DNA of 11,927 bases from Rhodobacteraceae bacterium UBA6273 (GTDB lineage: Bacteria; Pseudomonadota; Alphaproteobacteria; Rhodobacterales; Rhodobacteraceae): positions 1-11,927 of the forward strand of contig DJUV01000134.1 in NCBI GenBank assembly GCA_002440625.1, written 5' to 3'. Positions 6,530 to 11,927 of the stretch are shown in pieces. The notes under the pieces are model-generated. The model worked only from the letters and a program-made list of their open reading frames with translations. It was not told the DNA's origin and searched no databases. Each line of letters begins with the position of its first letter. Positions within the stretch are counted from its first letter, which is position 1. Made by a program: the position numbers and the translations under genes.

Positions 6530-8967
6530 GTCTCATCCTCCTCCGAGGGGTCGTTGTTGATCCGCTCGCGGTCGGGCGTGCGCGTGCGTTCCTCGACCGC
6601 CGGCGCCGGCGTGGGCGTGGGTTCCGTTTCTGCCGGACGGGGTCGCTTCCCGAAAAGCTCGCCTGCATTGCGCAGCCAGATATCTCTTTGCGCGAATGGT
6701 ATTTCGATGCCCTCTGCGGCAAAGCGTTCGACGATCTTGTGCAGCATCTCCGTCTGCACGCCCATCTTGAGGTTCACGTCCGACAGGATGGCGCGGATCT
6801 CGAAATTCAGGCTGTCGGCGCCCAGTCCGGTGAAGAAGACATTCGGCTTGGGATCGACCAGAACCACCGGCTCCGCCTCGGCGATTTCGCGCAGGATCGC
6901 CTCGACCTTGCGGGTATCGCTGCCGTAGGCGACGCCAACCGGCAGGATCATCCGGCCGGTCAGGTTGCGCCGCGTAAGGTTCGTCACCACCCCGGAAATC
7001 AGGTCGGCATTGGGCACGATCACGTCCGAGCGGTCAAATGTCTCGATCCAGGTGGAGCGGACAGAGATGCCCCTGACCGTGCCGGCCTGACCGTTGACCT
7101 CGATCATGTCGCCTTCCGAGATCGGCCGCTCGATCAGAAGGATGATGCCCGAGACGAAGTTCTGGACGATGTTCTGCAGGCCAAAGCCGATACCGACCGA
7201 AAGAGCACCGAGCACATAGCCGAGGGCCGACAGGTTGATGCCTGCTCCGGTCAGCGCAACAAGCGCCGCAAGAAAGATACCGACATAGCCGATGCCCGAG
7301 ACGATGGCGTTCTGCACGCCCTTGTCGAAGCGGGTGCGCGGCAGGATCGCCGCGCGCAACCCTGCCTGCGTCAGCCGCGTCAGGCCATAGCCGATCAGGA
7401 AGATCACGAAGAAGGCGAGCAGCACTGTCGGCGAAACCTGCGTGCCGCCGACGGACACGCCTTCACTGAGGCGCGTCCAGGCCTCCTCCAGATCCGCGAC
7501 CCGCGCCCCCCAGGTCAGGGCCAGCACCGGCACGGCGAGGAGCGCAAGAATGGTGCCGAGAATGACCGGCGCGATCCCCTCGCGCCCTTCCTCGCCCTGT
7601 CGGGTAAGCACGAGGTAGATGTCCACGCCGAAGCGCTGCACCAGAAGCCCCAGCCCGATGAGCGCCAGCGTCGTGACCATCGGCCAGATCAGTGCATTCG
7701 CGGCCGACACATAACCGACCACGGCGAGCAGCGGCGAAATGACCGCCACGGCGATCATCGCGGTTCCGAGAATGCGCAGCAGCCAGTTGCGGAACTCGGT
7801 GGCGGAATCCGCCAGGCCGGCGGGTCGCGAGCTCGGCCGGATCAACTGCCCCAGCCGGAACAGGATGATGGCCGTGAGGCAGACAAGAGGCGCCGCCCAG
7901 ACCGATTGCGCCGCCATGGACAGCGGCGGGCGAACCTCTGTCGTGAAGGCCTGGCGGATCGCCTCCAGCGCCATGACGAGGCCAAGCATCTGGGTGTGAA
8001 ACCGCGCCTCGACCGGCCGCTCGGTAATCTTCGAGGAGGGGCCATTCTCGCGGAAAATCCATGAACCGATCCAGCGCATGGCAAAGAAGACAAACGCGGC
8101 GACAGGCAGCGACTCCAGCAGCGCGGTTGTGCGGATTCCGGTCATTCCGGTCGATTCAATCGCACCGACCAGCAGGATGACGCCCACGACCGGCACGAGA
8201 ACCTGTCCGAAGGACACCACCGCCGCCACGATGTCGCGCCCGCCGGTCCGCCCGCGCGACAGAAGGCGATGGGCCTGCCGTTCGATGAACCCCGGCCCTC
8301 TGAGGACGAACAACCCGGCAAGGCCGAGGAACATGAGGATCAGCGGCAGGTTGTCCTTCAGTTCCTTGCGGTTCTGCTCGTTGCCCCAGGAATCCGCGAC
8401 TTCCGCCCAGAGCGTACGCGCCCCCTGCGTGAGTACGGCGACGCCCGCCGGCCAGTTGCGCGGATCGAGCGGCGTCGGGAACAGGCGCAGAAGCTCGTTG
8501 GCCTGACGCATCCGGACGCGGGTGTCGATCTGGCGCACCAGGCCGTCTGCCCGGCTGCGTGCCTCGACCGCCGCGAGACCGGGGGCCTGAAGTTCATTCA
8601 GCTGCTCTGTCAGTTCCTTGCGCCGTTGCGCCGCAGCGGGCGCTTCCGGCGCATCCGCGGTCGGCGCCGGGCCAAGCGCCTCGATCTGACCCTTAACCGT
8701 GTCGATCCGTTCGGCGTTGGCTCCTTGGGCGGCGGTGAACCGCGTCCGCCAGTCCACGACCTGCTTGCGCAGGTCTTCCAGCGTTTTCGTCGTGATCCGG
8801 TCGATGGCCAGTGCTTCTTCCGTACGCTTGGCCGTGTCTTCCCACGCCGCATAGTCCGGTGCCTGCGATTGCTCCTGCGCCACCGCCACGGCAGGCAGGA
8901 AAACGGGCGCGAGCCCAGGCAAGATGCCAAGGCACAGGATGAGGAGCAGGGTGCGAACGGGCCGCAT
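6526..8967 (-). CDS. DUF3772/MscS-family mechanosensitive ion channel
   Basis: This 813-residue inner-membrane protein belongs to the large MscS-like channels that open under membrane tension and release solutes on osmotic downshock. A signal peptide (1-30, ending AVA before QEQ) precedes a periplasmic, coiled-coil-rich part (about 35-200) that fits DUF3772. About ten hydrophobic segments follow from 208 to 580. The MscS core starts near 582: a Gly/Ala-rich pore helix (VLGALSVGIGFGLQNIVQNF), then the beta domain with GQAGTVRGISVRST and IVPNADLISGVVTN, then the alpha/beta C-terminal domain to about 760. The tail (770-813) is Pro/Thr/Glu-rich and charged. Its ATG shares one base with the cysK stop (TGATG), and its stop overlaps alaX, so it sits in the middle of a coupled operon. 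E. coli MscS has only 286 residues; the long form resembles MscK and YbdG relatives only in its core. Confidence 0.92.
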   Translation of the reverse strand: MRPVRTLLLILCLGILPGLAPVFLPAVAVAQEQSQAPDYAAWEDTAKRTEEALAIDRITTKTLEDLRKQVVDWRTRFTAAQGANAERIDTVKGQIEALGPAPTADAPEAPAAAQRRKELTEQLNELQAPGLAAVEARSRADGLVRQIDTRVRMRQANELLRLFPTPLDPRNWPAGVAVLTQGARTLWAEVADSWGNEQNRKELKDNLPLILMFLGLAGLFVLRGPGFIERQAHRLLSRGRTGGRDIVAAVVSFGQVLVPVVGVILLVGAIESTGMTGIRTTALLESLPVAAFVFFAMRWIGSWIFRENGPSSKITERPVEARFHTQMLGLVMALEAIRQAFTTEVRPPLSMAAQSVWAAPLVCLTAIILFRLGQLIRPSSRPAGLADSATEFRNWLLRILGTAMIAVAVISPLLAVVGYVSAANALIWPMVTTLALIGLGLLVQRFGVDIYLVLTRQGEEGREGIAPVILGTILALLAVPVLALTWGARVADLEEAWTRLSEGVSVGGTQVSPTVLLAFFVIFLIGYGLTRLTQAGLRAAILPRTRFDKGVQNAIVSGIGYVGIFLAALVALTGAGINLSALGYVLGALSVGIGFGLQNIVQNFVSGIILLIERPISEGDMIEVNGQAGTVRGISVRSTWIETFDRSDVIVPNADLISGVVTNLTRRNLTGRMILPVGVAYGSDTRKVEAILREIAEAEPVVLVDPKPNVFFTGLGADSLNFEIRAILSDVNLKMGVQTEMLHKIVERFAAEGIEIPFAQRDIWLRNAGELFGKRPRPAETEPTPTPAPAVEERTRTPDRERINNDPSEEDET
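6537..6544 (-). promoter_or_regulatory. Ribosome binding site fixing the GTG start of alaX
   Basis: GGAGGAGG on the minus strand lies 7 bases before the GTG at 6529, inside the 3' end of the channel gene. It decides the start because no ATG is available nearby at the N-terminus. Confidence 0.75.
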
Positions 8968-9998
8968 CAGTCTACGAAGGCGCTTGGTATCGCGCGCGGC
9001 GCGGCGTCAAGCCACTCCGGCACCGGCAGCCCCTTGGCGTGAAGGAAATCGGGATTGAAGAGCTTCGACTGGTAGCGGTTGCCATAGTCGCAAAGCACCG
9101 TGACGATGGTATGGCCCGGCCCCATCTCCCGCGCCATGCGGATCGCGCCGGCGACGTTGATGCCGGAGGAACCGCCGAGGCAAAGCCCCTCTTCCTGCAC
9201 CAGATCAAAAACGATGGGCAGCGCTTCGCCGTCGGGAATCCGGTAGGCCATGTCGGGCCGGAGGCCTTCGAGGTTGGCGGTGATGCGCCCCTGCCCGATG
9301 CCTTCGGTGATCGACGATCCTTCGGCCTTCAGCTGGCCGGTCGTGTAATAGCTGTAAAGTGCCGCGCCGTCCGGATCGGCGAGGCCGATCTTGACGCCCT
9401 TGGGCTGCAGCGCCATGGCGACGCCGCCAAGCGTGCCGCCCGACCCAACGGCGCAGATGAAGCCGTCGATCTTGCCTTGCGTCTGCGCCCAGATTTCCGG
9501 GCCGGTCGTCTCCACATGCGCCTGACGGTTGGCGACATTGTCGAACTGATTGGCCCAGATCGCGCCGTTAGGTTCGATTTGTGCAATCTTTTCGGCCAGA
9601 CGGCCAGAGTACCGGATATAATTGTTCGAATTTGAATATGGCGCCGCCGGTACCTGCACCAGTTCGGCACCAGCCAGACGGATCATGTCCTTCTTTTCCT
9701 GGCTCTGCGTCTCGGGAATGACGATCACCGTCTTGTAGCCGAGCGAGGACCCGACAAGTGCAAGCCCGATGCCGGTATTGCCCGCCGTTCCCTCGACAAT
9801 GGTGCCGCCGGGCCGAAGCAGTCCCTTCGCCTCCGCATCGCGGATGATGTAGAGCGCGGCGCGGTCCTTGACCGACTGGCCGGGATTGAGGAACTCAGCC
9901 TTGCCGAGGATCTCGCAGCCGGTCATCTCGCTGGCTTTCCTGAGCCGGATCATCGGGGTATTCCCAACCGTCTCTGCCAGATCGCGGTGAATGGTCAT
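8967..9998 (-). CDS. cysK: Cysteine synthase A (O-acetylserine sulfhydrylase)
   Basis: The 343-residue PLP enzyme makes cysteine from O-acetylserine and sulfide in the cytosol. Seen motifs: the PLP lysine in NPGQSVKDRAA (Lys44), the substrate loop TAGNTG at 71-76 where many CysK proteins have TSGNTG, the phosphate-binding loop GSGGTLGG at 185-192, and GGSSGIN at 275-281 with the serine that contacts the pyridine nitrogen. It is 20-30 residues longer than E. coli CysK, mainly at the C-terminus. The ATG at 9998 has a strong AGGAGGT at 10006-10012. In R. sphaeroides a cysK gene lies with trgAB and contributes to tellurite tolerance, as I recall from published work, which fits the order here. Its stop overlaps the channel gene by one base. 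A related cystathionine- or cysteine-synthase activity cannot be excluded from sequence alone. Confidence 0.92.
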   Translation of the reverse strand: MTIHRDLAETVGNTPMIRLRKASEMTGCEILGKAEFLNPGQSVKDRAALYIIRDAEAKGLLRPGGTIVEGTAGNTGIGLALVGSSLGYKTVIVIPETQSQEKKDMIRLAGAELVQVPAAPYSNSNNYIRYSGRLAEKIAQIEPNGAIWANQFDNVANRQAHVETTGPEIWAQTQGKIDGFICAVGSGGTLGGVAMALQPKGVKIGLADPDGAALYSYYTTGQLKAEGSSITEGIGQGRITANLEGLRPDMAYRIPDGEALPIVFDLVQEEGLCLGGSSGINVAGAIRMAREMGPGHTIVTVLCDYGNRYQSKLFNPDFLHAKGLPVPEWLDAAPRAIPSAFVD

Positions 9999-10005
9999 GC
10001 GCGCT

Positions 10006-10012
10006 ACCTCCT
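10006..10012 (-). promoter_or_regulatory. Strong ribosome binding site of cysK
   Basis: AGGAGGT on the minus strand lies 7 bases before the cysK ATG at 9998. It is the best match to the anti-Shine-Dalgarno sequence in this operon and suggests that cysK is translated independently of trgB, from which it is separated by 52 bases. Confidence 0.7.
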
Positions 10013-10031
10013 GAGGTTTCGCCCATACCTA

Positions 10032-10050
10032 GGCCGCACGCGGGCGGACC
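10032..10050 (-). other. Small GC-rich hairpin between trgB and cysK
   Basis: Directly after the trgB stop the minus strand reads GGTCCGCCCGCGTGCGGCC. CCGC pairs with GCGG around a 6-base loop, and the outer GG pairs with CC across one bulged T. No T-tract follows. It may modestly terminate, or protect the transcript end, between the two genes; function is not shown. Confidence 0.25.
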
Positions 10051-11163
10051 TCAAGCCCCGCGCCGCAGAGCGTCGCGTCGAACGGCCAGCCAATAGGTCA
10101 GCAGAACCAGCGGCCCGGCCGTGATCTCGCCAGTGTCGACAAGGTCGAGAAGGTCGGCGAATGGCATCAGGTGGGCGCGGATGTCCTCCGCCTCGCCAGG
10201 AACCCCGCCGATGCCGGCGCTGCCGTCGGGCAGGTCGGCGATGCCGATGTAGTTATAAAGATACTCGCTCTTGGCCGAGGGCGAGGGATAGTAATGTGTG
10301 GCCGGCAGCAGTTCCTGCAGGACCAGCCCCGCCTCTTCCATCGCCTCGCGGTGCGCCGCCGCCTCCGGCGTCTCGCCGCCGTCGATGCGGCCGGCGATCG
10401 CCTCCAGAAGCCAGGGTTGCCGGTCGCCGCGCGCCAGTGGCCCCATGCGGAACTGTTCGATCAGAAGAACCCGGTCGCGCGCCGGATCATAGGGCAGCAC
10501 AACGGCGGCATCGGCAGAGATGAAGACGGCGCGGTTGACCTCCGTGCTCATGCCGCCGTCGAAGCGACGGAACCGCAGGTCGAATTCCTCGACCGCAAAG
10601 AAGTTGCCATAGGGTTGCCAGCGCCGGATGACGTCGAGGTCGCCCTCATCCGCGCTGCGGCGCAGGCGCGGCGCGCCCGGCGCCCCGGCCCTGAGCCGCG
10701 CGCCCGCACGGGCGAGCATCATCGGATAGCGCCGCTGCACGCGGTCTGCATCAACCCCTTCGCCATAAAGCCGCATGGCCTCCTCGGCGGCGGCCACCAC
10801 CGTATCGCCCCAGCGCAGCGCCCAGTCGGCAAGCGACCAAGGCGCGCCCGGTTCCCAGCGGTCTGGTTGAGGGAAATAGACCTCTACCGGCAGCGCGCCA
10901 CCTTCGACGGTGACCTCGCGCGTCTCATAGCCGAACCCACCCTCATAGAAGTCGAGCCGGCGCACGTCCTCTCCGGTCAGGCCGCGCACCACCACGCCCT
11001 TGGCACCATCGCCGCCCTCGACCAGCACCGGAAAGGCGCGGCCCTTCACCCAAAAGACCGAATGCCCCGGCAGGCGCGCGGGCACCATCCCGACCTCACG
11101 GCCAAGCACGACCCGCAAGAGCGGCGGATGGCAGAGGGTTCCGTAGAAGAAGAAATCGGTCAA
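10051..11163 (-). CDS. trgB: TrgB: gamma-glutamylcyclotransferase-like domain fused to Nudix ADP-ribose pyrophosphatase
   Basis: Two enzyme folds lie in 370 residues. Residues 1-105 are a gamma-glutamylcyclotransferase-like (GGCT/AIG2) domain with the binding motif FFYGTLCH (5-12) and the likely catalytic Glu74 in DFYEG. Residues 185-365 are a Nudix hydrolase with a perfect Nudix box from Gly258 to Leu280 (GX5E, then REAMEEAGL), of the type that splits ADP-ribose into AMP and ribose 5-phosphate. This architecture and the neighbours trgA and cysK match R. sphaeroides TrgB, named for tellurite resistance. The start is TTG at 11163, four bases after trgA stops. No ATG or GTG fits, and the YGTL motif must be near the N-terminus, which supports TTG. 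The Shine-Dalgarno sequence is weak (GGAAA), so translation probably depends on trgA. How either enzymatic activity gives tellurite tolerance is not clear from sequence. Confidence 0.9.
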   Translation of the reverse strand: MTDFFFYGTLCHPPLLRVVLGREVGMVPARLPGHSVFWVKGRAFPVLVEGGDGAKGVVVRGLTGEDVRRLDFYEGGFGYETREVTVEGGALPVEVYFPQPDRWEPGAPWSLADWALRWGDTVVAAAEEAMRLYGEGVDADRVQRRYPMMLARAGARLRAGAPGAPRLRRSADEGDLDVIRRWQPYGNFFAVEEFDLRFRRFDGGMSTEVNRAVFISADAAVVLPYDPARDRVLLIEQFRMGPLARGDRQPWLLEAIAGRIDGGETPEAAAHREAMEEAGLVLQELLPATHYYPSPSAKSEYLYNYIGIADLPDGSAGIGGVPGEAEDIRAHLMPFADLLDLVDTGEITAGPLVLLTYWLAVRRDALRRGA

Positions 11164-11167
11164 TGGT

Positions 11168-11608
11168 TCATTTCCAGCGCCGCGCCGCCCATTCCGACAT
11201 CATCCCGGCCAGCGCCCCGCCGACGACGAGCACGGCAAGGACATCCCAGGCCAGAAGGTTCATCAGATAGTCGACGCCGATACCGAAAATCCCGACCACG
11301 GCATCCATCGGTCCGTCGTAGGATCGGCGGAAGGCGAGGACCAGCATCTCGTAGACCGAGAAGATCAAGAGCGCCACCGCCACCGTCGCGGCGGCGGTCC
11401 TGACCCCGGCATTGACGGCCGGCCACCATCCGTGGCCCGCCGCCGGCCCCATGATCCGCCAGCCGACGGCAAGGCCGATCAGCGCGCAGTAGAACGAGAA
11501 GTTGCCGAACTGCGTCCCCTCCGGCAGATGCGGCTTCAGGATCTCCGAAGCGAAGAAGGCCAACAGCGCGAAGGCGAGCGCAGCGAAAAGCTTGGCGGCT
11601 GTGGGCAT
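11168..11608 (-). CDS. trgA: TrgA family membrane protein (tellurite resistance)
   Basis: This 146-residue protein has four likely membrane helices at about 5-23, 36-54, 66-93 and 112-137, with short loops and an Arg/Lys-rich C-terminal end (AARRWK), so it is an inner-membrane protein without enzymatic motifs. I assign it to TrgA from size, topology and position directly before trgB and cysK, as in R. sphaeroides, where trgAB contributes to high-level tellurite resistance. Its mechanism is unknown. The ATG at 11608 lies one base after the stop of the methyltransferase gene, and the trgB start lies four bases after its own stop, which indicates a shared transcript and probable translational coupling. 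On sequence alone one could only call it a small four-helix membrane protein; context carries the assignment. Confidence 0.82.
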   Translation of the reverse strand: MPTAAKLFAALAFALLAFFASEILKPHLPEGTQFGNFSFYCALIGLAVGWRIMGPAAGHGWWPAVNAGVRTAAATVAVALLIFSVYEMLVLAFRRSYDGPMDAVVGIFGIGVDYLMNLLAWDVLAVLVVGGALAGMMSEWAARRWK

Positions 11609-11609
11609 G

Positions 11610-11927
11610 CTAGATTGCTGGCCTCGTTACGGTGATCTGCGTCACGTCGCAGTTTCCCCCCCGGAATGCCCCGGCGCAAGAGGTGAGGTAGAAATTCCAC
11701 ATCCGTTGAAAACGTGCATCAAAACCCATTTGGGCGATGTCGTCCCAGCGTTCGTTGAAACTGTCGTGCCAGCGGCGGAGCGTCTGGCTGTAGCTGCCGC
11801 CGAATTCGACGGAGCCGACAAGGCCGAGGCCGGCCCGCGCGATTTCCTGCCTGAGCACGGATGGCGACGGCAGCATGCCGCCGGGGAAGATGTATTTCTG
11901 AATGAAATCAACGCCTTTCCGGTATAT
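11610..11927 (-). CDS. Cyclopropane-fatty-acyl-phospholipid synthase family methyltransferase (C-terminal part)
   Basis: The frame is open to the right edge; 105 C-terminal residues are visible and the start lies beyond the window. DFIQKYIFPGGMLPS corresponds to the FIEKYIFPNG-LPS segment of E. coli CFA synthase. LRRWHDSFNERWDDI, RFQRMWNFYLTSCAGAFRGG and the following strands match the rest of its C-terminus. Family members use S-adenosylmethionine to add a methylene bridge to unsaturated acyl chains of membrane phospholipids, usually on entry into stationary phase or under acid or oxidative stress. The SAM-binding part and most catalytic residues lie outside the window, so a related fatty-acid methyltransferase of the same fold is possible. 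The gene ends one base before trgA, so it is the most upstream visible member of the operon. Confidence 0.88.
   Translation of the reverse strand: MYRKGVDFIQKYIFPGGMLPSPSVLRQEIARAGLGLVGSVEFGGSYSQTLRRWHDSFNERWDDIAQMGFDARFQRMWNFYLTSCAGAFRGGNCDVTQITVTRPAI

Noticed and set aside
6688..8064. Plus-strand open frame of 458 codons opposite the mechanosensitive channel
   Set aside because: Low-complexity Arg/Asp/Gln/His composition; the minus strand carries the well-defined MscS core.
10171..11403. Plus-strand open frame of 410 codons opposite trgB and trgA
   Set aside because: Shadow frame: the minus strand has the complete Nudix box and GGCT motifs, and the plus-strand product ends in Arg/Pro/Ser repeats.
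1..11927. CRISPR array, toxin-antitoxin or phage genes
   Set aside because: No regularly spaced repeats and no recognisable genes of these kinds were found on either strand.

Overview
The window looks like chromosomal DNA of a high-GC alphaproteobacterium of the Rhodobacteraceae (Rhodobacter/Cereibacter/Paracoccus-like). The best evidence is the gene order trgA-trgB-cysK, which I recall from the tellurite-resistance work on Rhodobacter sphaeroides. The strong GC bias at third codon positions and the style of the protein families agree with this. No species can be named from the sequence alone.

Layout. (1) Positions 1-2494, plus strand: the 3' end of an RbbA-type ABC ATPase-permease fusion, which enters the window at the H-loop histidine, followed after one base by a second ABC-2 permease of YhhJ type. 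(2) 2495-2705: an intergenic stretch with a hairpin. (3) 2706-3883: a decayed junction. It holds the 5' third of a tRNA-dihydrouridine synthase A gene (dusA) carrying three single-base frameshifts, cut off by an IS6-family insertion sequence whose transposase has two in-frame stop codons. The rest of dusA does not resume beyond the element. (4) 3908-3997, minus strand: a complete tRNA-Ser(GGA) gene with encoded CCA and a candidate promoter. (5) 4043-11927: a long run of minus-strand genes, read from the right edge leftwards: a cyclopropane-fatty-acid-synthase-family methyltransferase (C-terminus only), trgA, trgB, cysK, a DUF3772/MscS mechanosensitive channel, an AlaX-type alanyl-tRNA editing protein, and a double-HKD phospholipase D-like protein.

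How the genes may work together. From the methyltransferase to alaX the genes are separated by +1, +4, +52, -1 and -4 bases, so they are probably transcribed together. They are linked by stress and thiol chemistry: membrane lipid cyclopropanation, tellurite tolerance (TrgA, TrgB), cysteine synthesis (CysK), osmotic release (MscS) and clearing of mischarged tRNA-Ala (AlaX). The phospholipase D-like gene lies 63 bases further on and may be the last gene of the unit or separate. The plus-strand ABC pair is an independent export system whose membrane-fusion partner would be expected upstream of the window.

I see no CRISPR array, phage genes, toxin-antitoxin pair or clearly new multi-gene system. 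The points most worth a second look are the decayed dusA/IS6/tRNA junction, the GGCT-Nudix fusion TrgB inside a cysteine/tellurite operon, and the poorly characterised double-HKD protein.
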